Both the position numbers and the translations under genes were made by a program. Shown one piece after another: positions 10,634 through 21,535 of a stretch of 64,000 nt of DNA; within the stretch, counting starts at the first letter, position 1; each line of letters opens with the position of its first letter. The stretch is from assembly GCA_944990035.1 (NCBI GenBank), contig CALYLX010000124.1:186001-250000 (forward strand), in the 5' to 3' direction. Below the pieces are notes generated by a model. That model had not been told where the DNA came from, ran no database searches, and saw only the letters and a program-made list of their open reading frames with translations. The DNA comes from Clitopilus passeckerianus (Eukaryota; Basidiomycota; Agaricomycetes; Agaricales; Entolomataceae).

Positions 10634-13597
10634 ATGGCACGAAAATTAAGGCCCAGGACATCTCAAGTTGACTACACGGCTTTGTCTGGAGCAGGTCCAG
10701 AAGATGCTGAGGCAGGACCATCTATACCTGCAGCGGCTTTCAACGACGACGATGAAGGTGATAGTGGAAGCGACTTTGCTCCAGAAGCTGCTGTTACCGC
10801 GGATAACGATGAGCAGCTTGATGAGGATGAAGATATGGAAGACCTTGACGACGACGAACCTGACGTTGAAATGGACCAGCCTAAGGCTAAGGCCAGCAAG
10901 AAATCGGTTTCAAAGAAAAAGAGTGGCTCCCGAGGTAGGTATTATGCTTGAAATTATTACTATATGCGCTGACCTCTGCAGTTAGCCACGTCTCAATCTA
11001 GCCTCTCTCGTCCCGCCAAACGTCAACAATATGTTCTACCCACACCCAGCGTGCATCACCGACATAGAGCCATGCCTCTGCATATACGAACAGGGCGCGT
11101 CGAAAGACTTGAAGAACGGCCCAAACCGTTCAAGGCACCAAAAATCACGATGACGAACAACTTCACGCATAATGCAAAGGTGACGGACCGCGTCAACAAA
11201 GCTTGGGGATACAATGTCGGAAATGGGCCCCTGTGGGAGTTGACGGAGGACAGGGGGTGGTTCAAGGAGGCCAAGCAAGCTGGCCCTAATCTTGAATCAG
11301 ACGGGTGTCGAAGACCAAGGGTATACGAGAACGTTCGGGTGAAGAATGGCTGGGAGGTTCTTGACAGCAAGTGAGTGAATGTGGTATTCTTGGCTTGGCT
11401 CCTCGACTGATGTCAGTCCTATCTATTTTAGCGCAGCGTCACCGTACTTACCAAGTAATACAGACCTCCTGGTCGATGGGACGATTACCGCGCCACCTCC
11501 CGTTACCTGCTTGCTTGGGCCCATCGACAGCCAGAGTCAGGTGCAGATGGAAATGTTCGCAACTCATAAAATCGGTCAGCTCATCTAGTATTGTCAACAG
11601 CGGTCATAACCTAACTCTTCAAATCAAATGCAGCTGATTTCGTGGCAGAAAGCAGCAGCCATATCCTCAATGCAGGCGCGCCAGTTTGGGGTATCGACTG
11701 GTGTCCCATACATGCAGATGACCGGGAATGTAAGCTTTTTTTCATTTTTCCGCGCTTTCCTCTTCTGATGTATACGGCAGCTCATTCCTTCAAGCAATAT
11801 CTGGCAGTTGCACCTTTTCCCTCCCACAACCATTCGCCTGAAATCGGTGTAAGGGTAATGCGGCCGGCATACGCCTGCATCCAGATCTGGTCTTTAGGCC
11901 CGTCAGGATCCTCTGCTGGGGGAGAAAACGATGTTGGTGAACTTAAATGTGAAATGGTCCTTTGCATAGACGCTGGCCCTGCGCATGAGTTGAAGTGGTG
12001 TCCGTTGCCATCTCACGACGAGGTAGAAAGTTCGCCCTGCATCTCAACTAAAACGATGACTGACATTTTGGATAGGACGGGGTGACACATCGACCCAGAA
12101 AGCTTGGTTTACTGGCAGGCTCATTTGAGGATGGGTCGTGGTCGGTGTACGTTGTACCTGATCCAAGAGACGTACGACCGCCTGACCATAATGATGCCGA
12201 ACCTGTCTTCGGTGAGTTCAGCCATTCGCCCTATTAGTCGTTGGCTAACACGTAAATAGTCAACTTGCCGGAACCTTTGATCAGAATCCAGCTCGAGGAA
12301 ACAAACTGTTGGGCTTTCGACTGGGGTAACAGCGAGATTGTCGCCATTGGGACCACGAATGGTAAGGCATTTTTCCTTTGGCTAGAGTTCCTTGTTCACG
12401 CATTTCGTCAGGTATCATCGCCGTATATGACATCGGTCAATACCTCAAATCTCTCACCGCTTCTTCTGGTTCGTGTATCTTCTTCATGTTTGGATGACTG
12501 AACTGACGTGTAATTTGGCAGATATACCCACTATAACCAACCTGTTCCCTACGCACTATATCACCGTGCACCAATCTGCCATTCGTGCCCTGGCTTGGGT
12601 CAAAGCACCTCCCTCTCTACCTTCCGGTGCGCCAAACCTGGACGGCGATCCAACTGTCATTGCCAGCGGAGGGTACGATGGCGTGGAGTGCATGACTGAC
12701 ATCAGGGAAGGACATGGTTCAGTTATGAACCGAACTAGAGGTCAGTTCAGTCAAGGATACTGGTGCGTATCGCCTAATGTCGAGTTCGCAGATGTCATCA
12801 ATACAATGGCATTCTCGCCTTTCGGAGGCGGCCCCGTCACTATCGACCACGAGAATATTGTTAAGGCATATTCGGCATCCCCCAGTATGCTTGGTCGAGG
12901 GCATACGCTGCTGGAGCCTCAGGGACCAGTCTGGGTAAGCTTTTTCCCAACTTGAGTTTGCCATGTCACTGAGGGCTACGATTTAGAGTGTTAGTGCATC
13001 TGATCTCCACCCTCAACTCGCAGTTGGAGCTGCTGATGGAAGCTGTATCACTACTAACACCCTGAGGTCAACGAGGCGGGGTGGGCTTGTGGTAGGTTGT
13101 GTTCACAAGGTCATACTCTAGGAACCGAACTGACGTGGCTTTCAGCCATTCTTCATCCATAAGATCTATCAGTTGGACTATAACCGCAAAAGTGGAGTCT
13201 ATAGGATGCTTGAACGCTTTTATCCGCAGGTTTGTTCTACAGCCTTTTCTCGTCTATGATACCTAAACATGCTCCACAGGAAACCCAAGATAGACCCGCA
13301 CCAAAAGTCAAACCCAATCAAGGAGAATCCAAGGATAGGATCAAAGCTGACGCGGCCTGTATTGGAGCATGGCCTCACGAAGTTGGTATACATCGCGTTG
13401 TGTGGAATACGAGTAATGGACTTGCTGCGGCTGGGCTTTTGGCTTCTGCTACGGCGTCTGGGCTTTGCAGGATTGATGAATTGTGGGGAAGGTGGATTAA
13501 GGATAAGGTCCCGTATACGGGGATTGAACATATTAGGAGGGAGCTGGAGGATGATGAGATGGATGTGGATGATTCGGAGGGGTCGTTTAGCTCTTAG
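10634..13597 (+). CDS. WD40 protein resembling TFIIIC subunit GTF3C2/Sfc6
   Basis: The N-terminus (MARKLRPRTSQVDYTAL) is followed by a strongly acidic tract and a basic KKSVSKKKSGSRGR segment. After that comes a series of WD40-like blades over many small exons. Typical blades are APVWGIDWCP (about 11680), LLAGSFEDGSWSVYV (about 12115), CWAFDWGNSEIVAIGTTNG (about 12310), IRALAWVK (about 12580), INTMAFSPFGGGPV (about 12800) and LAVGAADGSCITTN (about 13018). The order of an acidic tail, basic stretch and WD40 domain, with HxxWNTxNGLAAAG near the C-terminus, fits the TFIIIC subunit that helps place TFIIIB on tRNA and 5S genes. This is a family inference from memory and another WD40 protein is possible. 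The stop is at 13595-13597 after DDSEGSFSS. Confidence 0.6.
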
Positions 13598-15655
13598 AAG
13601 CATTTCGCATTTCCAGTTATGAGGGCATACAGTGTCAACTACTACTACGAGATTACCTGGAGGTGGCGAAGCCGCGAGTCTTTTAATATACATCGACGCT
13701 ACATTCCAACTTGCTTCGGCACATCCGTCAATTTTCGTACTGTGCCTACAGTACGCCTCAAGGTCTTCATTCTCACGTTGGCCATTGGCTCATGATTTTT
13801 GCGTGCATCATCAGCGTGCATGGTATGTTGTGAGCGTGCCATTGGCTCGACTGATACGATATGGGAGGAGATTTATTTGGGATGTCCAGGCATGCCTGCG
13901 AGATCCCGAAGGAGTCTCCGATTATCGACAATCGGTTGGCAAGACTGAGTTGGCGGAGCCTGGTATAACCTCGTCGTGAAGGCAATGCAGTACTCATGAA
14001 CGGGCGGAGCTCAGTCTCTGAGAACATCCTCATTGGATAGTTGAAGTTAATATGAGGCAAAGAAGCACATCTGCATCATTCATTTATTGGTACGCATCAC
14101 AGTTTCGAGGGTACGACCGCTCCTTTGTGTCGAAAATGAATATGGTACAGATACATGGACGCATTGCTGATGTTGGAGCCGCGAAATCGAATATCAGTTA
14201 AGGGTCCATTTTGTCGTAAAGGATAGAGACTCGGAGTTGAAAGCTTTGAGTTTACTTCATTCAAGCCAATCCGAGGTCTGCGGGACGTAGTGTAACCCCG
14301 TTGGAACTTCTTGAGTTCAGAGATGTGGTGACGACTTGGAAGCTTCCTGATTTCAAGTGTAACGATGGTCTCTTCCCTCTTGTTAGAGCAGAGAATCTGC
14401 TCCCTTGACCTAGAAGTTATATTACCACCAACATTCCATTTCAATGCCACAAAGCCAAGCAGATGGAACATTAGGACCCTTTAAGATGCATACCGGTGAG
14501 TTCGGCTCCAGAGGTTCTTCTCCAAACACACAGACGTGACGACTTTCAAATTGGTACCGTTACAGCACCCTTCTCTGACCAAGACGTAATTCAGAGGTGG
14601 CGTTGACTTTGTGGGGGTGGGGAAGGTTCGGGAGAAGAGCCTCATTTCCCCGGCATGTCGGCAGTCGACCAGTCAAAGGCCTGAGCCAAGCATACACAAA
14701 TATTATACATTCTCCTCCACCTCACAATGCTCGGTTCTCGGGACGCTGAAGACTTAAAATGGACGAAACGCGGACCATGGGATATCTATGAAACCTCGCT
14801 TCGCGACAGTCCTTGCCTAGGGGTGCTCAAGCTGACCTGCTCTCCGATTGAAGTTTGCTTGTAACTTGAAGCTTGATTGTTATGGGCCAATCTTTCAAGT
14901 TCCTAGCCGCGTGATGAGCTCTATGCCTGGCTAAATCATCTGTAAAATCCAAGGCCCTCATACGAGGCTAAGGTGGAGACAACATCCGGCGATACCTATC
15001 AATTCATAGTCTCACACTTCTCACTGCATGCCGAAATCGCAGCTACTAGCCTCTAACCCCACTTCCTGTCATGCTCATTTTGCCCAAAGCGAACATGCTT
15101 CTACGAGGATGGAGCTGTCTCTCCCCTACGCGGGTTAATGCTGCCAAAATAATGCTTTTTCCATGTCTGAAACCGATGGACAGCTTGGCATTACGCATTT
15201 AAAATCGCTCACAAGCCACACCCCGAACGTACACTGTTGGCATCTCTCTTTCTCGGTTAGTAGCAACTATATCAATACAGGGCTACGCTGCCAATGCCAA
15301 TTACAGTGGAGAAGATATCTAACACTCTCGATGCGAAGCGACTCGGAATGCATTCCTTCTTTAGGAGATCACCGTCGTAATTCCCCTTCGATTCTACAAG
15401 CTCAATAGGATTATAGGGGCGCCGTCTCAGAGGACTGTATTCTTGCTCAAATCTCAAGCTTGGCTTAACCTTTCCCAAAAGAAATCTTGGTACTAAGACC
15501 ACGAGAATTGGACCCTCAGAAAGAAACTACGCCAAGTGCGTTGTCTGCAAATGGCCAGATGGGCGCGTCCACCCCCTTTGATGAGACACAGGGAGCTCCA
15601 CCCTCCTACGATGATAATGTATGCATATCTGGAAAGTGCTGAGGGGGTCTTTCTC
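13598..15655. other. intergenic, no gene recognised
   Basis: About 2 kb without a supportable gene. Two CCATTGGCTC words (about 13783 and 13840) are CCAAT boxes in either orientation but have no obvious target. Open frames such as 14097-14471 (minus) lack motifs and splice context. Confidence 0.4.
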
Positions 15656-15662
15656 TATATAA
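15656..15662 (+). promoter_or_regulatory. TATA box (TATATAA)
   Basis: TATATAA lies 84 bp upstream of the ATG of the small secreted protein at 15740. A pyrimidine/CA-rich leader (AACAACTAATT..., ACCAACACATC) follows, as is usual for a short fungal 5' UTR. Confidence 0.6.
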
Positions 15663-15739
15663 CCTCCCCACATCTCCCTACCAACTCTCAACAAACTAAT
15701 TTTCAAACCATCGAAGACAACCAACACATCTCTTACACA

Positions 15740-15934
15740 ATGAAGCTGCTCTCTATCACCTTTGCTCTACTCTCTGCTGTTATTGCCAGCAGCGCTACGA
15801 CCTGCCTGGACCAAGCCTATCCTGGCAAAGGCGTTATCTGCCAGTCGACCTCGGTTGACTGCCCCGCTGGCTGGCGCCCTGTCTACTATGACGATCCGTA
15901 CCCCTGCGCCAGCGGCCAACGCTGCTGCATCTAA
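15740..15934 (+). CDS. small secreted cysteine-rich protein (64 aa)
   Basis: A single open exon starts at ATG 15740. Residues 1-20 are a clear signal peptide: MKLL, a hydrophobic core and a small-residue cleavage site near ASSA-TT. The mature part is about 44 residues with six cysteines at 22, 34, 41, 56, 62 and 63, giving the spacing C-X11-C-X6-C-X14-C-X5-CC. This fits three disulfides. Aromatic and proline residues (GWRPVYYDDPYP) lie between them. It is too short and has too few cysteines for a hydrophobin. I know no named family with this pattern. Secretion is inferred from the signal peptide, and a role in interaction or surface biology is speculation. An acceptor-like TTCTCTAG preceded by TTACTAAC at about 15980-16003 suggests a 3' UTR intron. 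Confidence 0.75.
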   Translation: MKLLSITFALLSAVIASSATTCLDQAYPGKGVICQSTSVDCPAGWRPVYYDDPYPCASGQRCCI

Positions 15935-17029
15935 ATTTCACAAGGCAAGTTTAGTTTTCTGCGAACATGTTAGAGGTTTACTAACATCATTTGTATTCTC
16001 TAGAATGAAATTGAAGGTTGGAGTTGCGCATGCGAAGCTGTGCTTTGCATTATGAAGAGTTGCCTTGGATCATTGAGGCCTTTCACGATTATTACGTTAT
16101 CCAACACCTCCTGTTACCTGTACAATTATGCAATTTCATTCGTCGTGCATGGCCATGATATTTTGTATTCTCTGTGTGTAATTTCTTCTAATGAGTCTGA
16201 TCATAAGTATGACCTTACGAGAGCTTCCATTTACTATATCAGAGCGTGTGACATGGGCGTTCGCTGAGCATTATCAGGTCGACAGAGTGCGATCCATCTT
16301 CAATAGCTGCAGAACAACGGACGAGTCGCGCGTGCGTCATAGACAGGTTTGTTTACCAGACATTAGCTCGATAAGAAACGATCTTCTCTTGTTTGCCCGG
16401 TCTGTTCGATCAAGGGGTTGAAGTGGCTACAATTCGACGTTACCGATCTCGGAGCCCTAGGTTATGCTGTCTTGTAAGACAGTGTGCGTACATGCTCACG
16501 AGTTGTGCCAGGAGTACTTACTCGAGGACTGTGGTCACCTGGTTCAGTCTTGATGGCAGAATACCGCGGTGGGTTGAAAAGTCAGAGATACGAGCACCTT
16601 TCACCGAAATTGTGACGACCGGGAGCTTCTAGTGACTTCATATCACTGATTGCTGACATTATTTATTTCACCTTACGAATGAGTTCTACTCGATCTTTTC
16701 CTCATTGAAATACTCGGGTGATCTCTACGTGTATAATGGAGCAGGTATACTATGAGTGGGTGCGGACCGCTTCCGACAGCTGCCCCACCCTGCTCTGAGT
16801 CTCATGTCAATCTCATGTCAATGAAAATCCAAGTGAAAATTAATTCAGTCATAGACCGTTACCCAGTTCCAACGACGTATTTGACATTGATTTTTGTTGA
16901 TTGTCATGCAGTTCTATCAGGGTCGGATGTAGATGAGGAAATTACCGAGAGGTTTAAAAGTTCGACGAAGCTGGCTTTTCAAGCATCACCGGCACCAGTC
17001 ACCCTCTACCCCACAATAAAACCACAGCA
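15935..17029. other. intergenic; 3' UTR of the secreted-protein gene, otherwise nothing recognised
   Basis: The first part likely includes a spliced 3' UTR. Beyond it, short open frames carry no motif. I see no repeat family. Confidence 0.4.
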
Positions 17030-17393
17030 TGAAAGCCCGTTCTATCACATCTCTTCTTTTCGCTGTCAGTGTAATGGTCAGCACAACCGTTGCATTCCCT
17101 AGACCCGCCGGCTTGATTCTCAGCTCACTTGAGAGACCTGGAACGTGATTCTACGACCTATTGCGTTTTTGAAGCTCATAGCCTTAACAGTTGCTGCTTG
17201 TCTGAGCACTCCCTGCCAAATAGCTGCGGACTGCAATGCAAAGCCTGGCTGCTACTGCAGTCCCTATATTAGCGGAAGAAAACGATATTCTGATGCGGGG
17301 GCACGACTGAGTTACTTATTTCTGCCCAGTATTGTACCCAAGGACCGGTTCCCGAGCTGGAAGGGAGACCTACCTCAGGCTAGCTAGTTTATT
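17030..17393 (+). pseudogene. possible second small secreted Cys-rich gene, exon structure unclear or broken
   Basis: The ATG at 17030 opens a good signal peptide, MKARSITSLLFAVSVMVS, running into AFPRPA. That frame stops after about 39 codons. A second frame nearby encodes AACLSTPCQIAADCNAKPG then CYCSPYISG. Its spacing, C-X4-C-X5-C-X4-C-X-C, looks like a mature secreted knot-type domain. No single GT-AG intron joins the full signal peptide to this frame. One option uses a GTGTAA donor inside the signal peptide and a TTAACAG acceptor at about 17189. It is either a spliced gene of unusual structure or a frameshifted relic. Confidence 0.3.
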
Positions 17394-17820
17394 AGTGTAT
17401 TTTAGACGCTGGCACTGTATACCAAATCTTCAATTTTGTGTACATGAAATGAAGACCACAGGGACCAGGTGGTGATGCAGTCAACGTTTTTGTCCAACAC
17501 AACTTTCTGGATCATTTTGGCCAGCAAGAGGCGGCCATATCAGACCATGTAAAATATGAGAGGTAGGCCATGTAGAATATGAGAGGCCGCTCCAAGCATG
17601 TTTGAGGGCTGCTGAGTGAACATCAAAGAGTTAATACGACATGTCAATGGACTGGGGACGCGTCGCGACACGTCGCGTCCAACTCGATCACATGATCTCA
17701 AACTTGGGCTAGCTTGCTGCTAAACGTGTTTTCACACTGCACCCACAGCCTGCGTTCTGCACTGACCTTGGATTATAGGCCACAGGACCCCCTCTTTCAT
17801 GCTCATACAGACTCAATATC
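17394..17820. other. intergenic, short local direct repeat
   Basis: Two near copies of a word reading CCATGTAAAATATGAGAGG / CCATGTAGAATATGAGAGG lie at about 17546-17586. GACACGTCGCG-type words repeat at about 17663-17680. Otherwise this is the leader region of the coiled-coil gene. Confidence 0.4.
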
Positions 17821-20800
17821 ATGGAATCAGACCAGAATCTCAATGAGGACCACCCATTCGCAGCCGAGCTAGCCAGCTTGCGGAAAGCAGTAGCCCAATT
17901 CCAGGCATGCCGTTCAGTCAACCCTCTGATTCGAGCAGCCATCGTCTAATCCCTGTCTACAAAGGATGAAGCTCACCAGGCATCCTTGAAGCTTCAGCGG
18001 CAATCTCTGGACGTTTCCAATGCCCACGACCGAGTAACCTACTTTGAACGGATGAATGATGCACTGGAATCTGAATTGTCTGCGCTACGTGACAATCCTC
18101 ATCCAGACTCGCTCCCCCAATCCCACCCTGCCGTATACCAATCTCAGCAACTCACCTTATCACTCCGCCGGCTCTCAGATAAACTCTCCTTGACCGAACA
18201 AGCCCTACTCGAACGAACCACAGAACTTGCAGTTGCAACTGGCGAGGCAGCCAAAGCTAAACTCGCGGAGGACAAGGCCTATGAGCTGGCCTCCCGCATT
18301 CGTGGCCGTGAAGAAGCCGGAAAGTCCAGGGAGCTAGACCTCGAAATGAAGGTCAAGGCTGCAGAAGCGGCTGCCAAAATGTCGGATTTGGTGGTCAAAG
18401 AATATGCAGACCTTGTACGCTCGCTGCAGGGCAGCGCCCGGTCTCAAAATGGCTCTGCGCATGCCAGATCTGCATCCGTCGCTGTTGGCGCTTTGGCTGG
18501 GCAATCTCCTAGTCCCGTTCACAGCTTAAATGAAGGGAAAGCCGGACTACAAAGACTGGTTGCGGAATTTTCCACCTCGACGGAGAAGCTGGAGAGCGAA
18601 TTGGCTCGTGCACAGGGAGAGTTATCTGTGTCGGAGAGCAAGCTCGAGGCGGAAAAGAGGGCATTGGAACAAAGCCGGCAAGAGCTGGCTAAAACCCAGT
18701 ATGAGCTACAGCAAATGAAGCTCGAAGACAACACAGCTGCAAAAATGGTATCCAGATACATGTAAGTATCTTTCTATCAATCATCTACTTCACCCCTCTA
18801 ATTTTTTCGCGTTTCCAGGAAATTCTCTCAAAAGTCAACGGACATGCTCCAAGAAGTTATTGCGACACTCAAAACTCGACATACAGCAACTACGGATTCT
18901 CTCTCGGAGCAAATAGCCAACCTAGTGGACCAACTACATTTCTTCGAACGGCAAACAGAGAAGCTGAGAGCTGCTCTCGACGAGGTGGGAGGGGAACTCA
19001 TGAAGGAAACCTACGGCCGGAGGAGGGAGGTGGCGTTGAGGATTCGTATGGTCAGCCGGGAAGAGAAGCTGCGAGAGGAGCTAGAGAAATGGGTACTGAA
19101 GGCCGAAGAAGGACTGAGGAGGAATCCCGAAGACCTCCCTTCGTTGCAGGAAATTATGATTGGGAGTGCTCGTCAATTGCTGGATCAGAGCTTTGGTGGT
19201 GCTTCCGAGGCCTCACTGGGGACGGTTGGGAGGATTGCTGTGGCTGAGAGTGCGGTGGAGGCGTTGACGAGGGAGTTGGAGAGGGAGAGAGGGAGGCGGC
19301 TGGAGCAAGCGAATGGGCTCTCGAGGGGAGAGGAGACGCAGACACAGGATCTCATACAGTTCCAGGAGTCGAAGCATGGGGAAGGAGAGCTACCGAGCAC
19401 AGGAACTCCAGTCCTGCTGCAAAAACCGTTACCCCCAGATCCAAAACCACGGGCGCCATCGCCACCACTACCACCAGCTCAGCCTCCCAAAGAAACATCC
19501 CTCCCTCCCGCCACGGTGGAATCAGTTGTTTCTTCCGCAACTCTCATGCCCCCGCAGGTCGATCAATCTGACGAAAGCGCTGAACGGGTGGAAAATTCTA
19601 CAACTACCAAACACGGCCTCGCTGAACGAGTAGAGTCAACAACAAATTTCCCGCCTGCTGAAGATGAGGTGTCCCTTTCCCCACTTCCTCAAGATGAAGA
19701 GTTGCCAACGTCTCTGCCGGATGTAGCTGAGGAAGATGCGGTTTCGTCAAACGCTTCTACCTCGTCGGAGGAGTCAGACGAAGAGGATGCAGATGCTCTA
19801 ACCAACTCCGTCCAAGAGGACCAAGACGTTGCTGCGCTAGCGTCAGAGGCTGCCAGCCAGCCTCTGCACCAGCCGCCGCAGAAAATACCTGCTGAAGAAG
19901 CCAATTCGTCAACGAGGGTTAAACCTGATATGGACCAGGTACTCAATGGTACTTCCGAACCTTTGAAGGACGAAGAGGAAGAAAAAGTGGCCAGTATCCT
20001 CCTTCACCAGGCTGTCCCTTCAGCTGCTTCCGTTGAAGCAGTGGGGCCTGCAGCTCCAGGGAAAGTCCTGCCTCCTTCAAGCTCTGAGGCTGAAGTTGAG
20101 AGGGACGATAAGAGCAGCTTGCCCATCACTCATACGGAGCCTTCCTCCCCTGAACAACCGCCTGTTAGTGATTCCCCACGAGTTCAAGATGCTTCACCCC
20201 ATATCCCTGCCCGTCACCCAGAGGAAGTCCCGGCAACCCCTGTTCCCTCACTATTATTCACGGACGCTGATGTCGATGCAAAGGAGCCCATTGCACTCAT
20301 CGCCATACCCGAATCGCCTCCCTCGCCCTTGTTGAAGTTGCCGCCCTCTCTTCCCCACCCCCTTCTCACCGAGCTAGCGCAAACGAGCCACCGATACGAC
20401 GAACTGCAGCGCGGATTCCGTGATTGCCACCGCTCGCTCCAGGGACTCAAGGAGAGCCTCAAATCACCTCCTGCCGGTTCGCAGGTCGACCCCGCAATCA
20501 TCCAAGCAGCTGCAAAACGACTGGCGGAGTGGAATGAAGATGCTCGTGTAGAGCTGGAGATACGGGCTGCTGATGAGGAACTGGTAGCCAGAGGCTACGA
20601 AGCGCTGCTGTCTATTCCAGGTGCTTTGGCTTCCCCGGGGCTTACACCTCTCCCTTCGGCAAGGACTTCTGCTCTGCTTGGAGATGACGAGGACAAGACA
20701 CCCGGTGCACACGAAGTGGAAGCTCAAGTACAAGCGTTTATTTCGGGCGAGGAACCTACAGTCCGCAAAGCTTTCCTGGACCTATCACAGAAGTTGGCCG

Positions 20801-21351
20801 ATATAGAGCATGACATTGCGGCTTTGAAGCGGTCCATGCATGGCGACGTTGTGCAGCCATCCCTCCCTCCTGCTAGCAGCAACGAAGCTCCGGCAAGCAA
20901 TGGATGGGTTTCTTGGATCAGGAGCTCGCCTTCGACTCCGTCGGGCTTAAACACCCCTCCCCCGCTTGGAACGGGCACAGGCCCAGTACCCACATTCGGG
21001 AATGTGATGTCTAGCCCTAGGCTCCGCCACTCGCCTTCGTTGAACCTTCAACCACAACAACGAGTAGTATCCGGTACCAACGGTGCGGATCCGTTTGCCA
21101 GCTTGGGCCTCAAGGTGCCGATGCCCACCCATCTTCAACCAAGGGCACCAACTACGCCACAGAAACCCCAGACAATTTCAAACATGTACATGCTGGGAAT
21201 GGGAGCCAGAAGCTCGACGGGTGCTTTCAGTTCCCCTGGTCTTAGGAGCGCGTTTCCACCCTCCCGCAACTCACTTTTCAATGCTGCGAGCCCCACACCC
21301 CAAGCAGATGCAGACGTCGTTAATCATGATGACGATAGTGATATTGAGTAA
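17821..21351 (+). CDS. large coiled-coil protein with acidic/proline-rich disordered middle, unknown function
   Basis: The proposed start is ATG 17821 (MESDQNLNEDHPFAAELASL). A 60-nt GC-AG intron (17905-17964) joins in phase to a long exon of heptad-rich coiled coil. After a GT-AG intron (about 18762-18819) comes KFSQKSTDMLQEVIATLKTR and more coiled coil to about 19300. Then follow some 350 residues rich in Pro, Ser, Glu and Asp (about 19400-20330). A further helical stretch (about 20340-20830) precedes a Ser/Pro-rich tail containing SNGWVSWIRSS. The product is about 1,120 residues with no transmembrane segment. Such an architecture suits a scaffold or cytoskeleton/polarity adaptor, but I recognise no family. 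It is convergent with the amidohydrolase gene, with 184 bp between stop codons. Confidence 0.75.
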
Positions 21352-21535
21352 TGCAAAGATTGTATTTCTCCATCTTGATTTTACTCGCTCCTACGGATAT
21401 CGTCTGCAAGATCTACGTGTATATTGTCGTGTATATTGTTTATGTTGTTTACGGAAAATGCCAAGTGCAGTCCAACTTGAATGGACGAATACAGCCCGTG
21501 TTTATAAAATTTTGGAATAAATCAAATATGGGTGG

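Noticed and set aside
14097..14471. 124-codon minus-strand frame
   Set aside because: No family motif, no splice partner and no promoter signal; kept as intergenic.
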